A stretch of 62,318 nucleotides of DNA from a bacterium CG_4_9_14_3_um_filter_65_15 (GTDB lineage Bacteria > Krumholzibacteriota > Krumholzibacteriia > LZORAL124-64-63): contig PFVX01000080.1 of the NCBI GenBank assembly GCA_002790835.1, positions 1 through 62,318 of the forward strand. Direction: 5' to 3'. Position numbers and translations under genes: made by a program. Below, in pieces: positions 34,282 to 43,465 of the stretch; positions within the stretch are counted from its first letter, which is position 1; every line of letters begins with the position of its first letter. The notes beneath the pieces are model-generated. The model ran no database searches and was not told the origin of the DNA. It saw only the letters and a list, made by a program, of their open reading frames with translations.

Positions 34282-35379
34282 GTGGCGACAATTCGCGATG
34301 TGGCCCGTGCAGCGGGGGTATCCATAGCTACGGTATCCCGAGTTTATAACAACCAGACCTTGGTCAATCCTCAAACAGCCCAACACATTCTCAAAATCGC
34401 AGGCGATCTGGATTACGTTCCCAACCCTGCCGCACGGAGCCTGACCACCCGCCGAACCCACACCTTTGGTGTTCTTTTGCCCGACCTTTTTGGCGAATTC
34501 TACTCCGAACTCATCCGCGGAATCGATCTCATCGCCCACCGCAACGGATTCCAGATTCTCCTGTCCAGCTTCTTCCGCAACAGCGAGGACCTGGTCATGA
34601 CCAGCAAGGCCATGCTGGGCCGCATCGACGGCGTGATCATGATGGCGACGGACGAACGGTCCATCAATACCGCAGCCAAAGTGCGGAAAAAGGTGCCCGT
34701 CGTCCTATTGAATCCCTGCAAGATGATCGAGGGCTGCCACGCCGTGGCCGTCGACAACGTCCGGGGGGCGAAAGATGCGGTATCGCACCTGATCGGGTTG
34801 GGTCACCGGAACATCGCCATGGTGGCTGGTCCCGAGGAAAATATCGACGCCAGGGATCGTTTGACGGGATTTCGACAGGGCTTGACCGAAGCCGGGCTGG
34901 ATCCCGGGGCCGCCCTGGTGGTCCCGGGGGATTTCCGGGAACTGGCCGGCTACAAGGCCGGGGCGACCATTCTGCGCCACAAACCCCGACCTACCGCGGT
35001 TTTCGCCGCCAACGACGGCATGGCCATCGGACTGCTGGCCTCCCTGCGCGAGTGGGGGTTCGGCGTCCCGGACGACATCGCGGTTGTGGGGTTCGATGAC
35101 GTCGCCTTGGCCGGTTTCATGAATCCACCCCTGACCACGGTGCATGTCGATGCCAGCGGCCTCGGGGGCCACGCCGTGGAAATGATGCTCGAGGTTCTGG
35201 CCGGCGGCGCGGATTCCGAAACCCGCCGGATCGTTTTGTCCCCCAGTCTCAAAATCCGTCAATCATGCGGGACCCTCGATCCCGCTCAGCTCGTGAGAAG
35301 GCCGCTGATGGAGCCCAGGCCAAGCAATCGTGATGACGCAACACCTCGCCTCCAAGGCGAGGAGGAGGTTCAACCATGA
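34282..35379 (+). CDS. LacI-family transcriptional regulator
   Basis: A 365-residue repressor. GTG 34282 was chosen because the helix-turn-helix (T-I-R-D-V-A-R-A-A-G-V-S, with ATVSRVYNN) must begin at residue 2, and AAAGG lies upstream; longer frames add an unlikely leader. The hinge helix is at about 50-57 (N-P-A-A-R-S-L), followed by a ribose-binding-type sugar-sensing core to about 335. An extra tail of some 25 residues follows. It is encoded next to two LacI-type operators and between the cytoplasmic enzymes and the surface-protein operon. Its stop overlaps the start of the CBM9-like gene (ATGA), so it is made with the surface proteins. The inducer is probably a short glucan or its product. 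Confidence 0.92.
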   Translation: MATIRDVARAAGVSIATVSRVYNNQTLVNPQTAQHILKIAGDLDYVPNPAARSLTTRRTHTFGVLLPDLFGEFYSELIRGIDLIAHRNGFQILLSSFFRNSEDLVMTSKAMLGRIDGVIMMATDERSINTAAKVRKKVPVVLLNPCKMIEGCHAVAVDNVRGAKDAVSHLIGLGHRNIAMVAGPEENIDARDRLTGFRQGLTEAGLDPGAALVVPGDFRELAGYKAGATILRHKPRPTAVFAANDGMAIGLLASLREWGFGVPDDIAVVGFDDVALAGFMNPPLTTVHVDASGLGGHAVEMMLEVLAGGADSETRRIVLSPSLKIRQSCGTLDPAQLVRRPLMEPRPSNRDDATPRLQGEEEVQP

Positions 35380-37268
35380 AAAAAATGTTCCTGACCTTTG
35401 CGGCTTGTCTGGCCCTTGTGCTGACAGGTGCAGCCGTAACCCAGGCCGCGACCCAGCGCCTGGACGCCATCTGGGCGCGCACGGCCGCCGACAGCGTCGT
35501 CCTGGACGGCGTTCTGGACGAGGCGGACTGGGCCCAGGCCGAAAGTTACGTCATCGATTACGCCACCGACGCCGGGATTCCCGGCAGCGGGTGGAAGAGC
35601 GAAAGCGGCTGGGCTCCCATCGATCCCACGCACGCGGTCCTGAACTTCCTGGTACGCAACAACCAGCTCTACATGGGGGTGTACATCCAGGACCAGTCCA
35701 TCGGCGGCAGCACCCAGTTCAATCGTTTCGACGGCCTGCTCATGGGGCTGAAGGACCACACCTTGGACTCCTGGCCCAAGCCCGCTTCCGAGTATTTCTA
35801 CTCCTGGTGGCACGACGAGTTGACCGATCCCCAGCCGACCGGCACCATGCCGGGCTTCATCGGCGCGTGGGCGGAATTGCCCCACGGAGCTCCCCGCACG
35901 CCGGAACAGATCGCGGCCTGGGACGCGGTGACGGTGGTCGACGGGGTGACCAACGACGACGCGGTCCAAGATGTCGGTTACACCATCGAAATGCGCTTCG
36001 ACCTGACCGTCATGGGTTATGACGTGACCCAGCCCGGCGGCGACGTGGTGGAATGGAACATCTCCCTCTACGATTGCGACTGGTTCTGGCCCATCAACGT
36101 GAACACCTTCAGCTCGAACCGAGTCTGGTGGCAGGGGCCCTGGGGCAACACCTCCTGGTACAACGAAGTGCGGATCTTCGGCGCGCCCGAGGTGACGACC
36201 ACTTCGGGCCCGGCGCCCGTCATCGCGCCGGAAATGTCCATCAAGGAGCTCGCGGACATCCCCACCATCGACGGTGTGCTGGGTGAAGCGGTCTGGACCA
36301 ACCCGGACGTGTACACCTTCGATATCCAATATGACGGCGGAACGGCTCTCTACGACACCTACGACGGGGTCGGGCCCTTCCGGGCCGGCCAGTTCCAGCC
36401 CGACGTCAACGGCGGCCTGGCCTTCATCGCCGACCCCGCCGACGCCACGGTCAAGCTCTACCACCGGGGGAACATGCTCTACATGGGCTTCGAGTCCCGC
36501 GATGCGGTGGTCCAGTACCATCCGGACCTGAACCGTTGGGACGGATTCATCGTGACCATCGACGACCGCGTCGAGCGGGGATCCGACAACCAGATGCTCA
36601 CGCGTCGCCTCTCCTTCCAGGTGGGCGATACGGGCCAGGCCGTGGCTCAGGACGACCTGCTGAGCTTCGTGACCGGGGGTTCGGCGCAGGTGGCGGTGTC
36701 GCTGATGGCCGGCACAACGGTCGACACCTTCGGCACCCAGGCCGACACGGGGTTCACGGCGGAGCTCGCCCTCGATCTGACCAGCCTGGGTTATCCCGCA
36801 GACCTCGGTGACGGGGCCTTCTTCTTCGGCGTGACCCTTCTGGACGGGGATTCCTTCCTGCCGATCACCGACAGCTACGGCACACGGACCTGGTGGTACC
36901 GGGAATTCCCGGGCGTGTGCTGCCCGACCTGGGCCCATCTGGTGTCCAGCCTCAGCGGCGTGCCCGATCTGGGCGAAGGCCGCGGGGGATATGCCATCAC
37001 CACGGGCGGCAGCGGTCCCTCTTCGCGTCCGGACATCCGTTTCGCCATGCCCGACCGCAACCTGGTCACCCTCGAGGTCTACGACGTGCGGGGACGCCTG
37101 GTTGAGAAGCGGCCCCTGGGCGAAATGGGCAGCGGCGAAAACGAGATCATGATCTTTCCCGCGCGCCGACCGGGCGCCGGTGTCTATCTGTATCGCCTGC
37201 ACATGGCGAATCCCGTCACCGGAATGCCCCGCGGCGTCCTGACGGGCAAGGTGTTGCTGATCAAGTAG
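35376..37268 (+). CDS. Surface protein with two CBM9-like domains and a sorting tail
   Basis: A 630-residue protein with a signal peptide cleaved near A-V-T-Q-A-A (about residue 25). Two DOMON/CBM9-like sugar-binding domains follow, at about 32-265 and 280-540. Each opens with the same I/L-D-G-V-L-x-E-A-x-W motif and includes a W-x-x-N/F-rich edge. The last 75 residues form a C-terminal sorting-type domain ending in G-K-V-L-L-I-K. It should bind glycan at the cell surface. The start overlaps the regulator's stop and lies 7 bp after GAGGAGG, an optimal ribosome site. A 13-bp hairpin separates it from the receptor gene. Confidence 0.85.
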   Translation: MKKMFLTFAACLALVLTGAAVTQAATQRLDAIWARTAADSVVLDGVLDEADWAQAESYVIDYATDAGIPGSGWKSESGWAPIDPTHAVLNFLVRNNQLYMGVYIQDQSIGGSTQFNRFDGLLMGLKDHTLDSWPKPASEYFYSWWHDELTDPQPTGTMPGFIGAWAELPHGAPRTPEQIAAWDAVTVVDGVTNDDAVQDVGYTIEMRFDLTVMGYDVTQPGGDVVEWNISLYDCDWFWPINVNTFSSNRVWWQGPWGNTSWYNEVRIFGAPEVTTTSGPAPVIAPEMSIKELADIPTIDGVLGEAVWTNPDVYTFDIQYDGGTALYDTYDGVGPFRAGQFQPDVNGGLAFIADPADATVKLYHRGNMLYMGFESRDAVVQYHPDLNRWDGFIVTIDDRVERGSDNQMLTRRLSFQVGDTGQAVAQDDLLSFVTGGSAQVAVSLMAGTTVDTFGTQADTGFTAELALDLTSLGYPADLGDGAFFFGVTLLDGDSFLPITDSYGTRTWWYREFPGVCCPTWAHLVSSLSGVPDLGEGRGGYAITTGGSGPSSRPDIRFAMPDRNLVTLEVYDVRGRLVEKRPLGEMGSGENEIMIFPARRPGAGVYLYRLHMANPVTGMPRGVLTGKVLLIK

Positions 37269-37279
37269 GGCCGTGAGGG

Positions 37280-37310
37280 CCGGTGGAGGGGGAGCGCCCC
37301 CCTCCACCGG
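37280..37310 (+). other. Strong hairpin between the CBM9-like and receptor genes, no T run
   Basis: CCGGTGGAGGGGG at 37280-37292 pairs perfectly over 13 bp with 37298-37310, leaving a 5-base loop. What follows is TGCTTGTTGC, so it is not a normal terminator. It may protect the upstream message or tune the ratio of the abundant binding protein to the receptor. Confidence 0.6.
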
Positions 37311-37347
37311 TGCTTGTTGCGGGGGACCAACCGAAGGTGGAAACCTG

Positions 37348-40116
37348 GTGCTGCGAACGAGAGTCAGACCCGGAATCTCCCAGCGACTGCTGGCCATGGC
37401 GCTGAGCGCGGTCGTGTGCCTTTGCGCCCTGCAGGCTCCGGTGCAGGCCGGGACGACCGGCACGGTCTCCGGTAAGGTCACCGACCAGGGAGGGCGACCG
37501 GTGATCGCCGCCACCGTCCAGATCGTCGGCCTGCGACTGGGCGCCTACACCAACACCGAGGGCGAATTCACGATCCTGAACATCCCGCCGGGAACCTATG
37601 ATGTCAAAGCCAGCCGGCTCGGCTTCAACGCGGTGACCCTCACCGGTGTCGTGGTCTCGGCGGACAAGACCGCTCGCGCCGAATTCAAGATGGGCGACAC
37701 CACTCTCAAGACCGAGGAAGTCGTGGTGGTCGCCGAGCGGCCGCCGGTCGACCTGAAGAAGACCAGCTCCCAGACGAGCCTCGACTCCAAGGAAATCGAA
37801 CAGCTGCCGGTGCAGGATCTGAACGATGTCGTCAACCTGCAGGCCGGCGTGGTGGACGGGCATTTCCGCGGCGGACGCCAGGAAGAGGTCAACTACCAGG
37901 TCGACGGCGTGAGCGTCAACAACGCCTTCGACAACTCGTCCAGCCTCAAGATCGACCGCTCCCTGTTGCAGGAAGTCCAGGTGATCAGCGGAACCTTCGA
38001 CGCGGAATTCGGTCAGGCCATGAGCGGGGTCGTCAACGCGATCCTCAAGCAGGGCACGGAGAATTTCGAAGCCTCCGGCGAGATCTATACCGGTGGGTTC
38101 TTCTTCCCCGGCCGGGAAAAAGCGCGCTTGATGGGCGTCACCCCTCCTCAGACCTTGAGGCGCGCCGATGACGGCTCCCTCCATCTGGCCGAGGCGCCGA
38201 GCCACGACGACACCCACCATCTGACCGGGACGCAGAGCTACCAGCTCACTCTCAGCGGACCCCTGCCCCTTGAGCAGACCACCTTCCTGGCCAGCGGGCG
38301 GTACTACCAGTTCGACGACTACATCTACGCCGAGCGGCTATTCAATCCCGGCGACGACGTGGAAGATCCGACCGACCCGGGCAGCCCCTTCATCGCCACC
38401 GGCGACGGCAAGCGTGAAGCGCTGGGATACAGCAACGAGTGGTCGGGCGTGGTGAAGGTCACCAGCAACGCCCTGTCCAACACCAAGCTCAACTACCAGG
38501 CCATCTTCAACGGACGCAAGGGCCGGCCCCAGAACTACGAGTTCCGCTACATGCCCGACGGCCTGTCGATCCAGCGGTCGATCTCGATTTCCCACGGCCT
38601 GGATCTGACCCGGACCCTGGGCACCGCGACCTTCCTCGACCTCAGTCTGCGGCAGAACTACTTCGAGTATACCGACCACCTCTATGACATCGTCGTCGAC
38701 TCTCTGGGGAACTACGTCGGATCCCCCTACGACGATTTGCCGCAGCTGGATTCGCAAACCAATTTGGGGGACTGGTTCTACCAGGGCGCCCAGCTGAACC
38801 ACTACATCCAGAAGACCAACACCTACATCGCGAAGGGTTCGGTGGTCAGCCAGCTCAACCCGATCCACCAGATGAAGACCGGGTTCGAGCTCAGCCTGCC
38901 CGAGGTCAAGTTCGGCAACGACGTCTACTTCACCTACGGCGAGGGCACACTGGTCCCTCACATGGATGAGCCCCCGGACTATCCCGCCCCCAAGACCTAC
39001 TACCCGGTGATGGGCGCGGCGTACATCCAGGACCAGGCCGAATCCAAGAACCTGATCGTGCGGTTCGGCATGCGCGTGGATTACTTCGACGCCCGGTCGA
39101 CCATTCCCAGCGACCTGGCCAATCCCGCCAACACCATCGCCGGCGCGCCCGAGTCGCACCCCCAGAGCACGTCGGTGAAGGCGGCGTTTTCCCCGCGGCT
39201 GGGCGTGGCCTATCCCATCGAGGACAAGGCGGCCATCCATTTCGCCTACGGACACTTCCGCCAGTTTCCCTCGGTGGGGACCATGTTCGCCAACTCGGAC
39301 TACGACATCCTGGGCAACCTGCAGGCGGGCGAGGTCCGCTACGGATTGTTGGGCAACCCCGACGTCAGGCCCGAGGAGACCGTGCAGTACGAGGCCGGTT
39401 ACAAGCAGATCATCAACCCGGACCTGGGTTTCGATCTGACGATCTTCTACAAGGACATCCGCGAACTGCTGGGGGTCGAGTTCATCGAGACCTACACCGG
39501 TGCGGAGTACACGCGGCTGACCAACGTGGATTTCGGCAACATCCTGGGCGTCACCCTGGCGATCGACCACCGGAAGGTGGGGCCCTTGAGCCTGGCGCTG
39601 GACTACACCTGGCAGCAGGCCCTGGGCAACTCCAGCGACCCCAGCGAGACGGCCAACCGCGCCGCCGCGGGCGAGGATCCCCGGCCGCGCCTGGCCCCCT
39701 TCAACTGGGACCAGCGCCACACCGTCAACTTGACCGCAGCCCTGAGCGAGCCGGGCAGGTACAGCGTCAGCGCCGTGGGCCGGTTCGCCAGCGGCCAGCG
39801 CTACACCCCGGTGAGCGAGGCCGCGTTCGGTTTCAACAGCGAGACCAACTCGGGCACCAAGCCCTCGGCCTTCCTGGTGGATCTGCGCGCCGAGAAGACC
39901 ATCGGCGCCGACAGTCGGGGCGGCGTATTCCTGCGGGTCTTCAACCTGTTCGATGCCCGCTACTTCAACGGACCCGTGTTCTCCACCACCGGCAGTCCCT
40001 ACTATTCCCGCACCGCGAGCCCCAGCGAGGAGATCGCCCTGCGGAATCCGACCCGTTTCTACTCTCCGCGGCGCATCGAACTCGGGGTGCGGTGGAGTCT
40101 GGGAGGAGCCCCATGA
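37348..40116 (+). CDS. TonB-dependent receptor
   Basis: A 922-residue outer membrane receptor. GTG 37348 starts the signal peptide (cleaved near A-P-V-Q-A-G, about residue 36) better than upstream codons. A carboxypeptidase-regulatory-like Ig domain spans about 38-115, the plug about 140-235 (with V-D-G-V-S-V-N-N and EFGQAMSGVVNAI), and the rest is a 22-strand barrel of aromatic-rich strands with long loops. It belongs to the Oar/CirA-like group, not SusC. The stop overlaps the next start (ATGA). It is powered by a TonB/ExbBD system such as that at 15.8-18.3 kb. In context it imports glucan oligosaccharides. Confidence 0.93.
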   Translation: MLRTRVRPGISQRLLAMALSAVVCLCALQAPVQAGTTGTVSGKVTDQGGRPVIAATVQIVGLRLGAYTNTEGEFTILNIPPGTYDVKASRLGFNAVTLTGVVVSADKTARAEFKMGDTTLKTEEVVVVAERPPVDLKKTSSQTSLDSKEIEQLPVQDLNDVVNLQAGVVDGHFRGGRQEEVNYQVDGVSVNNAFDNSSSLKIDRSLLQEVQVISGTFDAEFGQAMSGVVNAILKQGTENFEASGEIYTGGFFFPGREKARLMGVTPPQTLRRADDGSLHLAEAPSHDDTHHLTGTQSYQLTLSGPLPLEQTTFLASGRYYQFDDYIYAERLFNPGDDVEDPTDPGSPFIATGDGKREALGYSNEWSGVVKVTSNALSNTKLNYQAIFNGRKGRPQNYEFRYMPDGLSIQRSISISHGLDLTRTLGTATFLDLSLRQNYFEYTDHLYDIVVDSLGNYVGSPYDDLPQLDSQTNLGDWFYQGAQLNHYIQKTNTYIAKGSVVSQLNPIHQMKTGFELSLPEVKFGNDVYFTYGEGTLVPHMDEPPDYPAPKTYYPVMGAAYIQDQAESKNLIVRFGMRVDYFDARSTIPSDLANPANTIAGAPESHPQSTSVKAAFSPRLGVAYPIEDKAAIHFAYGHFRQFPSVGTMFANSDYDILGNLQAGEVRYGLLGNPDVRPEETVQYEAGYKQIINPDLGFDLTIFYKDIRELLGVEFIETYTGAEYTRLTNVDFGNILGVTLAIDHRKVGPLSLALDYTWQQALGNSSDPSETANRAAAGEDPRPRLAPFNWDQRHTVNLTAALSEPGRYSVSAVGRFASGQRYTPVSEAAFGFNSETNSGTKPSAFLVDLRAEKTIGADSRGGVFLRVFNLFDARYFNGPVFSTTGSPYYSRTASPSEEIALRNPTRFYSPRRIELGVRWSLGGAP

Positions 40117-43100
40117 TGGCCCGATGGTTCCCGTCGGCATCCCGGAAGCGCTTTTTGCGTCGGCCAAGCGGTGTGGCCGCTCCGCTGGCGCTGGGGTTGC
40201 TCGTGGTCCTTTCCGTGGCCGCGGTGGCCGATGTCGTCACGCCGGTCCCCCCGGATCAGCGGGGCCAGCTGGACGCCGAACGCTCCGGACAGCACGACGC
40301 CAACAACATGCGCACGGTCTTCTGGAACTACGGCATGGTGGGCGACTACCCGCGCGATCCCGGCAACGTGGACCTGAGCGTCTTCCACTCGGTGGAAGTG
40401 CCCAAGGGCAGCGGCATGAACTACAGCGACGGGGTGACGCCCTTCGTGCTGGCCAAGGTCACCCAGGCCGACGGATTGGACGCCTACATCATGGAGACCG
40501 GCTTCCGGGAGCGGCAGGGCACCAGCCCCTACTACAACCGGGTCATGCGGTTCGAACCGCGGCCGGGATATTTCCAGCCTGATCCCGGGCTGAACCCCGG
40601 GCGCTCGCCCGCTCTGAGCAACGACCCGCGCACCTGGCCGGATTTCTGGCCCGACCGGCTGGACGAACCCAGCGATCCCGGCTGGCCGGGCTCCTGGAAC
40701 GGGTATTTCGGCAAGCAGGTCGTCGCCGACCAGGAAAGCTACGTGGTTTTGGACGACAACTTCTACGACGCGTGGCCCTTCTATCCCGACAGCCGCGACT
40801 CCACCCGCCGAGGCCTGGGCCTGCGCATCGAGGTCCGCGGGTTCCAGTGGGCCAACCCCCAGGCCCGCAACGTCATCTTCTGGCACTACGACATCACCAA
40901 CGAGGGCACGACGGATTACGACGACAACATCATTTTCGGGCTGTACATGGACTCCGGCGTGGGCGGGTCCGCCCTGTCCTGCGACGGCATCTTCGAATCC
41001 GACGACGACAACGCCTTCTACCAGGACGAATTCAACGGCCAGCGGATCAACCTGGTCTACACCTGGGACAACGGCGGCCACGGCCGCGACCTGACCGGTT
41101 CCTGCGCCACGACGGGATACCTCGGCTACGCCTACATGGAGACCCCCGGCAATCCCACCGACGGCCTGGACAACGACCTCGACGGGATCACCGACGAGAG
41201 GCGCGACGGGGGCGAGGGCACCCTGCTGATCGGCGAAGACCAGATCCTCTCCTACGTGGCGGCCAACTACGACCAGGCCCGCTTCGAAGCCGTCTACGGC
41301 CCGGTGACCGAGACTCCCGCCTACCGCGCGGGCCTGTGGTGGACCGGTGACGAGGACATGGACTGGACGGTCGAGGGCCACGACGTGGGTGCCGATGGTC
41401 TGGCCGAGACCGGCGACATCGGCGAGGGCGACGGAATCCCCACCGCCGGTGAACCCAACTTCGACGGCACGGATCTGAACGAATCCGACCAGATCGGATT
41501 GACCGGTTTCAAGCTCAACCGGATCCGCCCGGGACAGGGCAATCCCAACCAGGAAACCGACGGGATCGTTTTCTTCACCGACAACCACGATTGGCCCGAA
41601 AGACTCTACAACCAGTTCTCGAGCCCGGATTCGACCACCCGTTTCGATCCGCCCCTGGCCTCCAACTACAACATCGGCTTCCTGTTCGCCTCGGGGCCGT
41701 TCCGGCTCGCCGCGGGTCAGACCGAACGCTTTTCCCTGGCTCTGGCCTACGGGGCGAGCCTGGAAGACCTGTCCCGCAACACCCAGACCGTCCAGCAGAT
41801 CTACAACGCCAACTACCGGTTCGCGGTCCCGCCGCCGGCCCCGACGGCCACCGCCGAGACGGGTGACGGCTGGGTGCGGTTGTCCTGGGACGATGTTGCC
41901 GAACGCGGCGCCGACCCGGTCACCGGGGAATACGATTTCGAGGGTTACCGCATCTACCGGTCCACGGATCCCGATTTCCGCGATCCCCAGGTCATCTCCA
42001 CCGGCACCGGCAGCGGACCCTTGGGCAACGGCAAGCCCATCGCCCAGTTCGACCGCATCGACGGGCAGAGCGGTTTTTCGGAGCTGACCATCGAAGGCGT
42101 GGCCTACTATCTGGGCACCGAGACCGGGCTGACCCACACCTGGACCGACTACAGCGTCACCAACGGCCAGCAATACTACTATGCGGTGACGGCCTACGAT
42201 TTCGGTTCCACGGATCCCAAGTTCAACTTCTATCCCTCGGAGAACGCCATCGCTCCGTCGCGCACTCCCCGCGGCGGGCTGGTTTTGCCGAGCAACGTGG
42301 TCGCCGTCAGGCCCGACCCGCGGGTGCTGGGCTTCGTGGCGGCTACCGCCGAGGAGGCCGATCAGGCCGGCGGCCGGGGTTCGGGATCGGTGGCCATCGA
42401 AGTGGTCAACTCCAACGAGGTGCCCGACGGTCACGATTTCCAGGTGAGTTTCGCCGTGCCGCATCCGGACAGCCTGCGGGCTTCGCACTACCTCCTGACC
42501 GATCTGACCACCGGCGAGATCCTGTTCGAGGAAGGCAAGGACCTGATCGGCCAGGGCATCGGCCCGGTGGGCGAGGGCCTGTTGCCGGTGGTGGAGACCC
42601 CGGCCCAGGTGGCCGTCGATACCGCCGGGACCGGGTTCCGCGAGGGAAGTTCCACCGACGCCACCCTGGTGTTGTCCTATCAGAAAGTGCTCTCCATCAA
42701 CCAGCCGCGGCCCGGGTTCCCCGACGACCTCACCCTCGAGTTCTTCGACAGCATCGTGGACACGTCCCTCGGCGGGTTCCCCTTCGTGGAGACGCCGGCG
42801 CGCTTCAAGGTCATCGCCCACAGCGAGGACGGGGACCGGCAACTGGATTTCCGCTTCCGCGACCGCGACGGCGACTACACCCTCAGCGGGTCGAACGAAC
42901 TGATCGACGTGGTCACCTACCTGGAAGACGATCCGGCCACGCCCTACGTGACCTGGCGTTTGCAGCTCGACCCGAATGCGGAGGCGCCCACCGTCCTGCC
43001 CGGATCCGGGGATGTCTTCGAGGCGCGTCTGGTCCGGCCCTTCTCGAGCGACGACGTCTTCACGTTTTCCACCCACGGCGCCTACGTCGATCCGTCGGCG

Positions 43101-43421
43101 GCCAAGGGCAAGCTCGAACCCTACGTGGTGCCCAATCCCTACATGGCCTCGGCCGGTTTCGAGCCCGAGCGGTTTGCCGTGTCGGGTCGCGGGGTGCGCA
43201 GGATCGAATTCCGGGGGCTGCCGGCTCGATGCACCATCCGCATCTACAACCTCCTAGGGGAACTCGTGCAGACCCTGCAGCACGACGGGTCGGATGACGG
43301 GTTCGTGGCCTGGGATCTGCGGACCAAGGACCAGCTCGATGTGGCCCCGGGGCTGTACATCTTCCATGTGGACGGCGGGGAAACAGGAACGGCGACCGGC
43401 AAGTTCGCCATCGTGAAATGA
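40113..43421 (+). CDS. Large surface protein paired with the TonB-dependent receptor
   Basis: A 1102-residue secreted protein starting at ATG 40113, behind GGAGGAG, with an unusually long basic N-terminal region before the signal helix (cleaved near A-V-A-D, about 40). A calcium-loop-like D-G-L-D-N-D-L-D-G-I-T-D-E segment is near 355, a fibronectin type III-like domain lies at about 575-700 (containing WVRLSWDD and the F-E-G-Y-R-I-Y-R strand), and a C-terminal sorting-type domain covers the last 85 residues (Y-V-V-P-N-P-Y entry, G-K-F-A-I-V-K end). It has no SusD similarity that I can see. Its position, translationally coupled to the receptor and before the PorV-like gene, suggests a surface substrate-delivery role. 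Confidence 0.82.
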   Translation: MMARWFPSASRKRFLRRPSGVAAPLALGLLVVLSVAAVADVVTPVPPDQRGQLDAERSGQHDANNMRTVFWNYGMVGDYPRDPGNVDLSVFHSVEVPKGSGMNYSDGVTPFVLAKVTQADGLDAYIMETGFRERQGTSPYYNRVMRFEPRPGYFQPDPGLNPGRSPALSNDPRTWPDFWPDRLDEPSDPGWPGSWNGYFGKQVVADQESYVVLDDNFYDAWPFYPDSRDSTRRGLGLRIEVRGFQWANPQARNVIFWHYDITNEGTTDYDDNIIFGLYMDSGVGGSALSCDGIFESDDDNAFYQDEFNGQRINLVYTWDNGGHGRDLTGSCATTGYLGYAYMETPGNPTDGLDNDLDGITDERRDGGEGTLLIGEDQILSYVAANYDQARFEAVYGPVTETPAYRAGLWWTGDEDMDWTVEGHDVGADGLAETGDIGEGDGIPTAGEPNFDGTDLNESDQIGLTGFKLNRIRPGQGNPNQETDGIVFFTDNHDWPERLYNQFSSPDSTTRFDPPLASNYNIGFLFASGPFRLAAGQTERFSLALAYGASLEDLSRNTQTVQQIYNANYRFAVPPPAPTATAETGDGWVRLSWDDVAERGADPVTGEYDFEGYRIYRSTDPDFRDPQVISTGTGSGPLGNGKPIAQFDRIDGQSGFSELTIEGVAYYLGTETGLTHTWTDYSVTNGQQYYYAVTAYDFGSTDPKFNFYPSENAIAPSRTPRGGLVLPSNVVAVRPDPRVLGFVAATAEEADQAGGRGSGSVAIEVVNSNEVPDGHDFQVSFAVPHPDSLRASHYLLTDLTTGEILFEEGKDLIGQGIGPVGEGLLPVVETPAQVAVDTAGTGFREGSSTDATLVLSYQKVLSINQPRPGFPDDLTLEFFDSIVDTSLGGFPFVETPARFKVIAHSEDGDRQLDFRFRDRDGDYTLSGSNELIDVVTYLEDDPATPYVTWRLQLDPNAEAPTVLPGSGDVFEARLVRPFSSDDVFTFSTHGAYVDPSAAKGKLEPYVVPNPYMASAGFEPERFAVSGRGVRRIEFRGLPARCTIRIYNLLGELVQTLQHDGSDDGFVAWDLRTKDQLDVAPGLYIFHVDGGETGTATGKFAIVK

Positions 43422-43465
43422 CGACCGAAGGCCGGCGCGGCCGGCACTCTTACGCGGGGATGGAA

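Noticed and set aside
40059-43076. Open frame of about 1000 codons on the minus strand opposite the 1102-residue surface protein gene
   Set aside because: It is a mirror frame of a high-GC coding gene, has no ribosome site or recognisable domains, and the plus-strand gene has a signal peptide, sorting tail and operon context.
40113-43421. SusD-type glycan-binding lipoprotein as partner of the receptor
   Set aside because: There is no lipobox and no helical TPR-like SusD pattern; the protein is beta-rich with a sorting tail.
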